A stretch of DNA of 64,000 nucleotides from CAJGBR01 sp045637425 (GCA_045637425.1 JAZTZL010000010.1:1-64000); one strand, 5' to 3'. Counted from the stretch's first letter, positions 26,016 to 34,426 are shown. Notes: generated from the letters alone by a model not told the origin. A program made the numbers and translations.

Positions 26016-27410
26016 ATGACAGTTAAATCCAAATACCGTTCGAAAAGACAATCATTTTCGCTGAAAAGCACCGAACACAGATTGTTTCACAGTGATTGGT
26101 CTGGCGGTGTAATTCTCATTCTGTTCACGGTCATTGCCATTGCATTGGCAAATATCCCGGCAACAAGCCACCTCTACCACTGGTTCTTCGGCGAAATGCA
26201 GGTTGGTATATCAATAGCCGGAAAATTCTTCGGAGGAACATTGGAATACCTCATTAACGACGGTTTGATGGTGATATTCTTCTTCTATGTTGGACTGGAA
26301 ATCAAACGAGAAATAATCGCAGGACAACTTTCGTCAATCAAGCAGGCTTCGTTGCCTGTTGCTGCGGCATTGGGCGGTATGCTTGCACCTGCACTCATAT
26401 ACACGCTGTTCAACATCTCAAACCCCGAAACTATACACGGATTCGGTATCTCCACGGCAACAGACATCGCATTCGCCGTGGGCGTATTGTCCCTGCTGGG
26501 CAATAAGGTGCCGCTGGCTCCGAGGGTGTTTCTTACTGCGCTGGCCATAGCAGACGACTTGGGTGCAATCATCGTAATAGCACTCTTCTATCCCTCTCAA
26601 AACGGTATTGATGTAACTATGTTGCTGGCTGCATTTGTATTGCTGGGATATATGTATATGTTGCAGAGATGGAATGTATATCGACTGTTTTTCTACATCG
26701 TTCCGGCAATCGCAGTCTGGATTCTGTTCCTCAACTCGGGCATACACGCTACGATTGCAGGCGTGTTGATTGCTATCACATTCCCGACTTCACCGAGATA
26801 CAACAAAAAATATCTCGTCTATAAGAGCAACTACCTTCTCAATAACTTCATACACTGGGATAAACCCGGCGTAGAGCTACTGGGCAATGAGGCGCAACAC
26901 AATGCTGCACAATCGATTATTGAAGTCACAAAGAACTCTATCAGCCCCTCTCAGCGTCTTGAGCACAAACTGCACGGATTTGTGACATTCTTCATTATGC
27001 CGATGTTCGCATTCGCAAATTCGGGCATCTCGCTAATGGAAAGCAATATCAGTTTATCAGAGATTATGACCTCTACGGCAAGTCTTGGTATCTTCTTCGG
27101 ACTTGTAGTCGGCAAGCCGCTGGGCATTACGCTTATGTCGTGGATTTGCATTAAACTCGGGCTGTGCACAATGCCGCAAGGCACTTCGTGGAAGATGCTC
27201 ATTGGCGTAGCCTGCCTCGGTGGTATCGGATTCACAATGTCTATTTTCGTAACAAATCTTGCATTCTCAGGCCCCGAAGCCGAACACTATGTAATGATAG
27301 GCAAAGCCGCAATTCTGATTTCATCTATTGTAGCAGGGTTGTTAGGATTCAACATTCTGAACGCCATTTCTCAGCGCAGAATCAAGAACCCTCACAGTTA
27401 CGAATCATAA
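26016..27410 (+). CDS. nhaA: Na+/H+ antiporter NhaA
   Basis: 464 residues, about 11-12 membrane helices. NDGLMVIFFFYVGLEIKREI, ATDIAFAVGVLSLLG and ALAIADDLGAIIVIALFY contain the family's functional acidic residues, including the Asp pair of the ion site (ADDLGA). The hydrophilic loop near 265-300 and C-terminal VACLGGIGFTMSIF are typical. Inner-membrane sodium and pH homeostasis. It starts 6 nt after the agmatinase-like gene. Confidence 0.96.
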   Translation: MTVKSKYRSKRQSFSLKSTEHRLFHSDWSGGVILILFTVIAIALANIPATSHLYHWFFGEMQVGISIAGKFFGGTLEYLINDGLMVIFFFYVGLEIKREIIAGQLSSIKQASLPVAAALGGMLAPALIYTLFNISNPETIHGFGISTATDIAFAVGVLSLLGNKVPLAPRVFLTALAIADDLGAIIVIALFYPSQNGIDVTMLLAAFVLLGYMYMLQRWNVYRLFFYIVPAIAVWILFLNSGIHATIAGVLIAITFPTSPRYNKKYLVYKSNYLLNNFIHWDKPGVELLGNEAQHNAAQSIIEVTKNSISPSQRLEHKLHGFVTFFIMPMFAFANSGISLMESNISLSEIMTSTASLGIFFGLVVGKPLGITLMSWICIKLGLCTMPQGTSWKMLIGVACLGGIGFTMSIFVTNLAFSGPEAEHYVMIGKAAILISSIVAGLLGFNILNAISQRRIKNPHSYES

Positions 27411-27426
27411 AAAAAACGCGTCCCGT

Positions 27427-28992
27427 ATGAAACGATTTCTATTGTTAATGTTGTTCAGTGCTGTGTCAATCAATGGGTGGGCACAGTCGAGTGAACGAGA
27501 ACTGATAAATGAACTGCGAAAATTCGGCAATTTTATCGGCGCACTCAATCAGATATATGTTGATACACTCAACAATAAACTGATGATTGAAGATGCCATT
27601 CGCGGAGTGCTGTCCCAACTCGACCCACACTCAAGTTACATTCCCGCTAACCAAATGCAGCAGGTCAAAGAGGAGGCTAACGGTAATTTCGAGGGCATTG
27701 GCATCGAGTTCTCGACCATTAACGATACGATAATCGTTACGGGTGTCATCTCAGGCGGTCCTGCCGAGAAGGTCGGCATAATGCCCAATGACAAAATAGT
27801 CAAGGTAAATGGCGAAAATTTCATAGGGATAAAGGCTACAGATGTTTCTAAATATCTGCGCGGCCCTAAAGGCTCGACCGTTACGCTAACCGTTTCAAGA
27901 GCAGGCGCTCAACAGCTGGTGGATTTCAAAATTACGCGAGATAAAATTCCGCTGTACACTGTAGATGCAGCCTACAAGGTGAACGAATCAACGGGTTACG
28001 TCCGCATCAACCGTTTCGCAGCAACAACCAACGACGAACTGACCAATGCACTCGATAAGATGAAAGGCATTCAGAATCTGATTCTCGACCTGCGCGGAAA
28101 TGGCGGAGGACTTTTGAAGCAGGCGGTTGCAGTCTGCAGCCAATTTATCGAAGCAGGCAAGGTTGTAGTCTCGATGGAGGGGCTCAGAATCTCACCACAA
28201 ACATTCAAATCAAACGGCAAAGGATATTTCCTCAACGGCAAACTCTGTGTATTGGTTGATGAACTCACGGCATCGGCATCTGAAATCGTAGCAGGTGCAA
28301 TTCAAGATTGGGACCGAGGCTTAATAGTCGGCAGACCAACTTATGGCAAAGGGTTGGTACAGAATCAATTTCGACTGCAAGATGGATCTGCCGTAAGAAT
28401 TACCACGGCACGATACCACACTCCATCGGGCAGAGTCATTCAGCGTCCGTTTGAGAGAGGCAAGAAAGACAAATACTCAAAAGGACTATTCGACAGACTG
28501 AAATATGGCGAAAAAATTGATAGCACACAAGTGCCTGATTCACTGAAATACCAAACACTCGTCAAAGGTCGCACGGTCTGGGGCGGCGGCGGAATCGTAC
28601 CCGACGTAATAGTCCCAACAGATACTACTGACACCTATACTAAATACTATCGTGAATTACTGGCAAATGGTGCAATGGCTCAATTCCTAATCGGCTATAT
28701 GGAGAGATTCAGAACGCAACTCATAAAACAATACCCAACAGAAGACGATTTCATTAAAAACTATATGGTCGGTCAAAGAGAGTTTGACCTGATAGTCGAA
28801 TATGGAAATAAGAATAAAGTAAAATTCAACCAGGCCGAATTCGACAAAACTAAAAAGTGGCTGCAGATTTCAATCAAGGCTCTAATCGGCGAACGATTAT
28901 TCACAAGATCAACTTATTATCGCATAATGAACGATAGTGATAGTATGATGGGTGAAGAATTTAGAACTGCGCTCAAAACTTTCGAAAATTAA
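27427..28992 (+). CDS. S41-family C-terminal processing protease
   Basis: 521 residues with a signal peptide ending near GWAQS. A PDZ domain (about 85-180; ISGGPAEKVGIMPNDKIVKVNG) precedes the S41 core with NLILDLRGNGGG, the nucleophile Ser in TASASEIVAGA and the general-base Lys in TYGKGLVQ. CtpA-like enzymes trim the C-termini of exported proteins in the periplasm. The C-terminal 130 residues are a Bacteroidota-type extension. 16 nt after nhaA. Confidence 0.94.
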   Translation: MKRFLLLMLFSAVSINGWAQSSERELINELRKFGNFIGALNQIYVDTLNNKLMIEDAIRGVLSQLDPHSSYIPANQMQQVKEEANGNFEGIGIEFSTINDTIIVTGVISGGPAEKVGIMPNDKIVKVNGENFIGIKATDVSKYLRGPKGSTVTLTVSRAGAQQLVDFKITRDKIPLYTVDAAYKVNESTGYVRINRFAATTNDELTNALDKMKGIQNLILDLRGNGGGLLKQAVAVCSQFIEAGKVVVSMEGLRISPQTFKSNGKGYFLNGKLCVLVDELTASASEIVAGAIQDWDRGLIVGRPTYGKGLVQNQFRLQDGSAVRITTARYHTPSGRVIQRPFERGKKDKYSKGLFDRLKYGEKIDSTQVPDSLKYQTLVKGRTVWGGGGIVPDVIVPTDTTDTYTKYYRELLANGAMAQFLIGYMERFRTQLIKQYPTEDDFIKNYMVGQREFDLIVEYGNKNKVKFNQAEFDKTKKWLQISIKALIGERLFTRSTYYRIMNDSDSMMGEEFRTALKTFEN

Positions 28993-29017
28993 AGTAGTTT
29001 TTCCAGATAATAAACAC

Positions 29018-29025
29018 TACTTTTG
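29018..29025 (+). promoter_or_regulatory. -7 element for pgk
   Basis: TACTTTTG matches TAnnTTTG, 46 nt before the pgk ATG; no clear TTTG at the -33 distance. Confidence 0.5.
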
Positions 29026-29071
29026 TGGCGCAATATAACACCAGAATATTAACAAAAAACAATACGCAACT

Positions 29072-30265
29072 ATGCAATCTATTGAAAATTACCCATTCAA
29101 AGGCAAACGCGCTTTGATTCGCGTCGATTTCAATGTACCAATGAACGACGCAGCAGAGGTTACTGACGACACAAGAATCCGCGCAGCAATCCCAACTATC
29201 AAAAAAGTTTTGGCAGAGGGTGGCTCAATCGTGCTGCTTTCACATATGGGACGACCCAAAGATGGCCCCAGTGAAAAATTGTCGCTCAAGCAGATTATCC
29301 CGACTATTGAAAAAAATCTTGATGGTCATAAAGTGCTCTTCGGAGGCGACTGTATGGGAGAACAAGCTGCAGAAATGTCAAAGAACCTCAAAGAGGGTGA
29401 AATTTTATTGCTGGACAACCTTCGTTTCTACAAAGAGGAAGAGAAAGGTAACGAGGAATTCGCTCGCAAACTCGCTTCGTATGGCGATTGCTACATCAAT
29501 GACGCATTCGGAACTGCTCACCGTCGCCACGCATCTACAGCCGTAATCGCAGACTTCTTCCCCAATGACAAGATGTTCGGCTATGTAATGGAGGGCGAAA
29601 TTAACGCAATCGACAAGGTATTGAAAAACCCGCAACGTCCGTTTACAGCAATACTCGGCGGTAGCAAAATATCTTCTAAAATCACCGTCATCGAAAATCT
29701 GCTGACTAAAGTCGATAACCTGATTATAGGCGGTGGTATGACCTTTACTTTTATGGCAGCTCAAGGCGGTAAGGTTGGCTCATCACTATGCGAACCAGAC
29801 CAATTTGAGACTGCACTGAGAGTTATCGCTCGTGCTAAGGAACTCGGAGTAAACCTGGTTCAGGGTGTAGACGCTCTGTGTGGCGACCGTTTCGCAGCAG
29901 ATGCCGATCAAAAGACATTCTCGTCTATGGATATTCCCGAAGGCTGGATGGGTCTTGATGCTGGCCCAGAGGCTATCAAAGATTTCGATAAGGTTATTAT
30001 GGAGTCAAAAACCATTCTCTGGAATGGTCCTGTGGGTGTATTCGAATTTGACCGCTTCTCTGAAGGCTCTCGCGCCGTATCTGAAAGCATTGTTAAGGCT
30101 ACGGAACAGGGCGCATACTCGCTTATCGGCGGTGGTGACTCGGTAGCCTGCATAAATAAATTCGGACTCGCTGACAAAGTTAGCTACGTGTCAACCGGCG
30201 GTGGTGCGCTGTTGGAATATATGGAAGGAATCGAACTGCCCGGCGTTGCTGCTATCAGAGGTTAA
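29072..30265 (+). CDS. pgk: Phosphoglycerate kinase
   Basis: 397 residues, full length. Glycolytic transfer of phosphate from 1,3-bisphosphoglycerate to ADP. Signature KRALIRVDFNVPMN at the N-terminus, SHMGRPKDGPSEKLS substrate loop, ILGGSKISSKI, WNGPVGVFE and the nucleotide-binding GGGDSVACI near the C-terminus are all intact. Own promoter element and own terminator. Confidence 0.98.
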   Translation: MQSIENYPFKGKRALIRVDFNVPMNDAAEVTDDTRIRAAIPTIKKVLAEGGSIVLLSHMGRPKDGPSEKLSLKQIIPTIEKNLDGHKVLFGGDCMGEQAAEMSKNLKEGEILLLDNLRFYKEEEKGNEEFARKLASYGDCYINDAFGTAHRRHASTAVIADFFPNDKMFGYVMEGEINAIDKVLKNPQRPFTAILGGSKISSKITVIENLLTKVDNLIIGGGMTFTFMAAQGGKVGSSLCEPDQFETALRVIARAKELGVNLVQGVDALCGDRFAADADQKTFSSMDIPEGWMGLDAGPEAIKDFDKVIMESKTILWNGPVGVFEFDRFSEGSRAVSESIVKATEQGAYSLIGGGDSVACINKFGLADKVSYVSTGGGALLEYMEGIELPGVAAIRG

Positions 30266-30290
30266 TAATCTGTCAATAACAACCATATCA

Positions 30291-30321
30291 AAAGTCGTTC
30301 TTCACAGGACGACTTTTTTTT
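30291..30321 (+). terminator. Intrinsic terminator of pgk
   Basis: AAAGTCGT (30291-30298) pairs with ACGACTTT (30309-30316), extended inward by one C-G and one U-G pair, and runs into eight T. Confidence 0.9.
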
Positions 30322-30336
30322 ATTCAGTAAAAATAT

Positions 30337-30344
30337 TATCTTTG
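30337..30344 (+). promoter_or_regulatory. -7 element for the IbrA/IbrB cassette
   Basis: TATCTTTG lies 30 nt before the ATG at 30374 and just after the pgk terminator. The -33 position falls in the terminator T-run (CTTT), a weak match. Confidence 0.5.
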
Positions 30345-30373
30345 CAGTTCGGCAGGAAAAAAAATTAATAGTT

Positions 30374-30760
30374 ATGAAGATATTACGTCTAAACGGAACC
30401 GACAAAAAATTGTACGCATTGGTTGCTCCGTTGGTTATGAACCCAGCGGTAATAAGACAAAATAACAACTATCCCTACAAGACCTCAGCCCGATATATCT
30501 GGCATATTATGGTCGAAAAAGATGAAGTTAAAGGCTTTATCCCATTAAAACCCACCCTCAACGGATACTGCATCGACAATTACTACTACAAGCTGGATAC
30601 ACCCGAAATATTCGAAAAACTGCTCGATGATGTACTCGAAGCCGGATATAAAGAACTGACTGCTACTGCACATAAATGCGATGTTAAGGCATTTACGAAA
30701 AGAGGTTTCACACTCCTGACAGAACTGAGCAAATACACCAAACTTATCAAAACCAAGTAA
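30374..30760 (+). CDS. Small hypothetical protein, first gene of the IbrA/IbrB-like cassette
   Basis: 128 residues, no signal peptide, basic C-terminus. The last third (VLEAGYKELTATAHKCDVKAF, then KRGFTLLTELSKYTKLI) resembles the end of a GNAT acetyltransferase fold, but the acetyl-CoA R/QxxGxG/A loop is not evident, so the assignment is weak. It ends 1 nt before the IbrA-like gene and so is probably co-translated with it. The tight linkage suggests a shared function with the two genes that follow; that function is unknown. Confidence 0.65.
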   Translation: MKILRLNGTDKKLYALVAPLVMNPAVIRQNNNYPYKTSARYIWHIMVEKDEVKGFIPLKPTLNGYCIDNYYYKLDTPEIFEKLLDDVLEAGYKELTATAHKCDVKAFTKRGFTLLTELSKYTKLIKTK

Positions 30761-30761
30761 A

Positions 30762-32054
30762 ATGATAAGACCGCTGAACGTATATGAGGCTACGAATCGC
30801 AGATTGAAAAAAATCTTCGACAGTTTCGATTATGTCTACGTCTGTTTTTCTGGCGGTAAGGATAGCGGTGTGCTGCTGAATATGTGCATTGATTATATAC
30901 GCAATTATGCTCCGCACAGAAAACTCGGCGTGTTTCATATGGACTACGAAGCGCAGTACCAACACACTACAGACTATGTAAAACGTACACTCAGTTCAAA
31001 TAGCGATATTCTCGAGGTATTCCACTGCTGCGTACCATTCAGAGTCGTAACCTGCACCTCAATGTTCCAATCATATTGGCGTCCGTGGGAGGAGTCAAAA
31101 CGCGAACTCTGGGTGAGAGATATGCCTGAGAATTGTTATACGGCAAAGGACTTCGACTTCTTCTCTGAGGATTTGTGGGACTATGACTTTCAACTGCAAT
31201 TCGCAATCTGGATTCGCAAATTCAAAAAGTGCAAAAAGGTTTGCAGCCTCGTGGGAATACGCACACAGGAGAGTTTCAACCGCTGGCGAGCAATTCATAG
31301 CGAAAAAAATATAAATAAACTCTACGACAACCGTTGGACTCACCGTATTGACTACAACGTTTATAACGCCTACCCTCTCTACGATTGGAGAACGGCCGAC
31401 GTGTGGATTGCCAACGGACGATTCAAGTGGGACTACAACCACCTATATGACCTGTACTACCAAGCTGGCATTCCATTGGCAAAGCAACGTGTGGCGAGTC
31501 CGTTCATATCGGAAGCTATTGCTACGCTGAACGCCTACCGCGTAATCGACCCCGATACCTGGGGCAAGATGGTCAGTCGTGTGAATGGTGTAAATTTTGC
31601 CGGCATCTACGGAAAGAGTATGGCAATGGGCTGGAGATCGATAAAATGCCCCGAGGGATTCTCGTGGAAAGACTATATGTATTTCCTGCTCAATACGCTG
31701 CCGTTTAACATTAGAAGGAACTACCTCGACAAGCTGCACACAAGTATGAAGTTCTGGCGCGAGCGAGGCGGCTGCCTGAGCGAAGAGACAATCGCAAAAC
31801 TCAAAAAGGCAGGCATAAATTTCACATTCGGCAAAACATCGGGCTACCACACCGAAAAACGAACGGTCAAAATGGAATACATCGACGATATTGATATCCC
31901 CGAATTCAAGGAGATTCCGAGTTACAAACGAATGTGCGTCTGCATACTGAAGAACGACCACATATGTAAGTATATGGGATTCACAATGAACAAACTCGAA
32001 AAGGATATCCGAAATAATGTAATGGAGAAATATAAATTTTTGATAGATGGCTGA
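30762..32054 (+). CDS. IbrA-like DUF3440 PAPS-reductase-family protein
   Basis: 430 residues. The N-terminal PP-loop ATP pyrophosphatase motif is intact (S30-GGKDS-35, in YVCFSGGKDSGVLL), with the LVGIRTQESFNRW block typical of the DUF3440/IbrA group and a C-terminal DUF3440 region. These proteins resemble PAPS reductases and DndC by fold and probably adenylate a substrate; no redox Cys motif ECG-x2-H of true PAPS reductase was seen. E. coli IbrA was described as a regulator of immunoglobulin-binding proteins together with IbrB. It overlaps the ParB gene by 8 nt. Confidence 0.87.
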   Translation: MIRPLNVYEATNRRLKKIFDSFDYVYVCFSGGKDSGVLLNMCIDYIRNYAPHRKLGVFHMDYEAQYQHTTDYVKRTLSSNSDILEVFHCCVPFRVVTCTSMFQSYWRPWEESKRELWVRDMPENCYTAKDFDFFSEDLWDYDFQLQFAIWIRKFKKCKKVCSLVGIRTQESFNRWRAIHSEKNINKLYDNRWTHRIDYNVYNAYPLYDWRTADVWIANGRFKWDYNHLYDLYYQAGIPLAKQRVASPFISEAIATLNAYRVIDPDTWGKMVSRVNGVNFAGIYGKSMAMGWRSIKCPEGFSWKDYMYFLLNTLPFNIRRNYLDKLHTSMKFWRERGGCLSEETIAKLKKAGINFTFGKTSGYHTEKRTVKMEYIDDIDIPEFKEIPSYKRMCVCILKNDHICKYMGFTMNKLEKDIRNNVMEKYKFLIDG

Positions 32055-32568
32055 TTTTAAGAGTCCGGTATATAATATAATTTCAGTTCCGGTAGAGAAG
32101 ATTGTTGCTAATAATTACAACCCAAATATCGTAGCTCCACCAGAGATGAAGTTGCTCGAACTGTCAATTTGGGAAGACGGCTACACGATGCCGTGTGTGT
32201 GCTATTACCTTGCCGACTGCGATAAGTATGAACTCGTTGACGGCTACCACCGATATATGGTAATGATGACCTCGAAACGAATCTACGAACGCGAAAAGGG
32301 GCTGCTGCCCGTATCAGTCATCAATAAGGATATTTCCGAACGTATGGCATCAACAATCAGGCACAATCGTGCTCGTGGGGTGCACTCCGTTGAGTTGATG
32401 AGCAATATAGTGTCCGAGCTGACCAAAGCAGGAATGTCTGATGCGTGGATTATCCGCAATATCGGAATGTCAAAAGATGAGCTAATACGCCTGAAACAGA
32501 TTACGGGATTGGCCGAACTTTTTGCCAACAATGAGTTTTCTCAATCGGAAGATTGGATCGAAGATTAA
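32047..32568 (+). CDS. IbrB-like ParB-domain protein
   Basis: 173 residues. A ParB/sulfiredoxin-like nucleotide-binding domain (about 10-115) has the pattern VEKIVANNYNPN, D65-GYHRY-70 in place of the ParB GERR box, and NRARGVH (107-113). The remaining part (about 115-165) looks like a helix-turn-helix (DAWIIRNIGMSKDELIRL). IbrB-type ParB proteins always travel with IbrA-type partners. A CTPase/ATPase or DNA-binding role is inferred from the fold. The start overlaps IbrA, so stoichiometric coupling is likely. No hairpin terminator precedes the tRNA-Leu promoter. Confidence 0.86.
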   Translation: MADFKSPVYNIISVPVEKIVANNYNPNIVAPPEMKLLELSIWEDGYTMPCVCYYLADCDKYELVDGYHRYMVMMTSKRIYEREKGLLPVSVINKDISERMASTIRHNRARGVHSVELMSNIVSELTKAGMSDAWIIRNIGMSKDELIRLKQITGLAELFANNEFSQSEDWIED

Positions 32569-32638
32569 ACACAAATATTTGATTACAAAAGCATTACAAA
32601 AATCAAAAACTTTTCGCAGAAAAAAAATGCACCCAAAA

Positions 32639-32670
32639 TTTGGATAATTCGCCAAAAGAGTGTACTTTTG
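32639..32670 (+). promoter_or_regulatory. Promoter of tRNA-Leu
   Basis: TTTG at 32639-32642, 20-nt spacer, TACTTTTG at 32663-32670; the tRNA begins 20 nt later. Confidence 0.85.
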
Positions 32671-32690
32671 CATCGGTTTAAGAGATTTAT

Positions 32691-32774
32691 GCCCAGGTGG
32701 TGGAATTGGTAGACACGCCACTTTGAGGGGGTGGTGCCGGTTTCGGCGTGCAAGTTCGACTCTTGTCCTGGGCA
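32691..32774 (+). tRNA. tRNA-Leu (anticodon GAG)
   Basis: 84 nt class II tRNA. Acceptor GCCCAGG pairs with CCTGGGC, discriminator A at 32774. D-loop TGGTAGA, anticodon loop TTGAGGG (GAG), long variable arm TGCCGGTTTCGGCGT, T-loop GTTCGACTC. CCA is not encoded. It reads codons CUC/CUU. Confidence 0.95.
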
Positions 32775-32777
32775 CTC

Positions 32778-32809
32778 AAAACGGAGAAGATTTTAGTCTT
32801 CTCCGTTTT
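32778..32809 (+). terminator. Intrinsic terminator of tRNA-Leu
   Basis: Perfect 13-bp stem AAAACGGAGAAGA / TCTTCTCCGTTTT with loop TTTTAG, starting 4 nt after the tRNA. Confidence 0.93.
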
Positions 32810-32923
32810 CTTATATAACGGCAAACATGATTCAAATTTTCATACGATATAGTTAATTTCAGTATCCTATGCGGATTTTTACTTTGCATATACCCTAATA
32901 TCTTTACAGCAAACTAAGAACAA

Positions 32924-32955
32924 AAAGACCTACTGACGAATGTCAATAGGTCTTT
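32924..32955 (+). terminator. Orphan terminator-like hairpin
   Basis: 14-position stem (one C-A mismatch) AAAGACCTACTGAC / GTCAATAGGTCTTT with a 4-nt loop and TCTTTA after it. No gene recognised ends here on either strand; it may be left from a deleted gene or end a small RNA. Confidence 0.6.
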
Positions 32956-33124
32956 CTTTATCTGAATACAATATAATGCGGTTGATATGTCAGTTGAAAC
33001 ATCTGCTCCAACTAAAAAGATTAAACATTAAATTATCAAACTTATGCTTGATTATAGCCACCGTATTTGATTTTGAGTAGTTTGTAATGCTTAGGCAGCC
33101 TAAAGAAATGTTCTAAAACAAAGA
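32956..33124. other. AT-rich non-coding stretch between tRNA-Leu and the lipoprotein gene
   Basis: Together with 32810-32923, part of a roughly 370-nt gap. Apart from the orphan hairpin and a short palindrome TTAGGC-A-GCCTAA at 33091-33103, nothing is recognisable: no supported ORF, no tRNA fragment and no copy of the tRNA-Leu 3' end. Confidence 0.5.
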
Positions 33125-33159
33125 AAGCGGCTTTTGACAATAAGTCATTTACCGCTTTT
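33125..33159 (-). terminator. Terminator of the DUF4595-like lipoprotein gene
   Basis: AAAGCGG / CCGCTTT outer stem with an inner TGAC / GTCA stem; on the minus strand it is followed by CTTTGTTTT. It lies 23 nt after the lipoprotein stop. Confidence 0.7.
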
Positions 33160-33182
33160 CTTATTGTGATATTTAATCAAGG

Positions 33183-33959
33183 TTATTTCCAAGTTAGGGT
33201 ATATGTAGATGAGCCAGCACTTTCTTTTACTTTAATTTTTGAAATATAACCCTCTTTGTCAAATTCATATGTTATAGTTGAATGATCAGTTGAATAATCA
33301 TCAGTTATTGTTACACTTGTCGGTAATTGAGAGGTTCTTAGTCCTGCAATTTCAGGATGAGCCATAGATAAAAGACTAAGTTCATGATTGTCTTGTATCA
33401 TAGTGGCAATGAAAGGGAAATAGCCTTTCTGGCAAGAATTTCCATATTTTAATGTAACATCATCGTATTCACGAGATATAGAGACAAGCTTATCGCCATC
33501 CCAAATGGCAGTTACTACATAATCATATTCATATATTCCTTTGGCGAATCTGTTAGAACTATTGTATAAGAATGAATCACCATTATCACTATTTCTAACG
33601 AGTTTGTCATTAAGATTATAGGTTAAGCTACTTCCACTTCCATCAACGCAGTTAACTTTGATTGCATCATCACCCCAAACAAATTGATAGCTCCGTGTGT
33701 CTTTATACCCATCATCTTCTTCGGAGTAAACCGCTTGAACAAGTCTTCCTTGACTGTCATAGTTGAATGTATACGTTTCAGAATAAGAACCATCTTCTGA
33801 CGTACCAGTACCAACAATTTTTGCTAGTTTCTTGCCACTAACAACAATTCCACCTTCTTCAGGTTCTTCTGTTGGATCATCATCCTTACTACACGAAGTA
33901 AAGTTTACGCATAAAAGAATAGCAGCCAATGCCATTCCAACCAATTTAAATGTTTTCAT
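33183..33959 (-). CDS. Exported lipoprotein, DUF4595-like
   Basis: 258 residues from the ATG at 33959, chosen because KTFKLVGMALAAILLCV then makes a normal signal peptide ending at the lipobox FTSC; an upstream ATG at 33983 would lengthen it needlessly. After the Cys comes an Asp/Glu-rich linker (SKDDDPTEEPEEGG), then repeated beta-strand pairs of the form TYTFNYDSQGRLVQ and YEFDKEGYISKIKV, resembling DUF4595 or RHS-like YD repeats. Surface or periplasmic lipoprotein of unknown role. Codons are clearly more AT-rich than in flanking core genes, suggesting acquisition. A structured leader lies upstream. Confidence 0.78.
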   Translation of the reverse strand: MKTFKLVGMALAAILLCVNFTSCSKDDDPTEEPEEGGIVVSGKKLAKIVGTGTSEDGSYSETYTFNYDSQGRLVQAVYSEEDDGYKDTRSYQFVWGDDAIKVNCVDGSGSSLTYNLNDKLVRNSDNGDSFLYNSSNRFAKGIYEYDYVVTAIWDGDKLVSISREYDDVTLKYGNSCQKGYFPFIATMIQDNHELSLLSMAHPEIAGLRTSQLPTSVTITDDYSTDHSTITYEFDKEGYISKIKVKESAGSSTYTLTWK

Positions 33960-34000
33960 TACTAATTGAATTTGTACCCTCACAATTCCCAGATGAAAGC

Positions 34001-34258
34001 AAACAAAAATTAAGGTGTGGGAACTTACTGTTTTATCCTTAGATTAGGCTTCTCGCATTGCCCTTAGAGTGGATAAAACAATAGCCCACACCAAAGGATA
34101 TGCGAATAACCAATAACGGTTTGTACATATCAATGATGTGGTGCTACTGCCAACCATCTTCACTCTAAAGAGAATTTTGCGAGAATTCAATCTAAGAAGA
34201 TAATTTCAATAACACCTTTTTCCAAAATGTCCAATCCAAACCACTGAATAGTCTGAAC
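34001..34258 (-). ncRNA. Structured RNA: long leader of the lipoprotein gene or independent small RNA
   Basis: From the predicted start near 34258 to a U-rich tract near 34001 the minus strand holds no ORF but two sets of perfect helices. Set one: 34189-34196 with 34038-34045, 34178-34185 with 34050-34057, 34161-34168 with 34064-34071 (8 bp each). Set two: 34085-34092 with 34014-34021 (8 bp, GGTGTGGG) and 34071-34080 with 34029-34038 (10 bp). The sets cross, so they form a pseudoknot or alternate. Set two followed by TTAATTTTTGTTT looks like a terminator. A smaller hairpin (ATATG/CATAT enclosing AACC/GGTT) lies between. It matches no RNA family I can name; 6S RNA, RNase P RNA and tmRNA hallmarks are absent. 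Confidence 0.6.
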
Positions 34259-34264
34259 GTATTG

Positions 34265-34295
34265 CAAAGGTATTAAAAACATTTTGCAAAACAAA
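34265..34295 (-). promoter_or_regulatory. Promoter of the structured RNA/lipoprotein transcript
   Basis: On the minus strand TTTG (34292-34295), 19-nt spacer, TACCTTTG (34265-34272). The start would be near 34258, about 300 nt before the lipoprotein ATG. Confidence 0.78.
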
Positions 34296-34397
34296 ACGAA
34301 AGCTCAATTTTATCTACTATTTTGACCAATAAGCCCTTTTTCGGTTGAAGTAGGTCTACTTCAACCGACATTTCAACCATTATTTAGCACAAATAAA

Positions 34398-34426
34398 AAA
34401 GGAGCTACATTTATTGTAACTCCTTT
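34398..34426 (-). terminator. Terminator of the tRNA-Pro pair
   Basis: AAAGGAG / CTCCTTT stem extended by TACA / TGTA across an internal C-A mismatch; on the minus strand TTTTTTATTTG follows. It begins 10 nt after tRNA-Pro(TGG). Confidence 0.82.

Noticed and set aside
30762..32568. DNA phosphorothioation (Dnd/Ssp) system
   Set aside because: The PP-loop protein resembles DndC only by superfamily; no DndA, DndD, DndE or SspB-like genes are present, and the DUF3440/ParB pairing is that of IbrA/IbrB.
34001..34258. 6S RNA, RNase P RNA or tmRNA
   Set aside because: No conserved RNase P core sequence, no tRNA-like ends for tmRNA, and the crossing helices do not fit the single long hairpin of 6S RNA. 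A divergent 6S-like RNA is not fully excluded.
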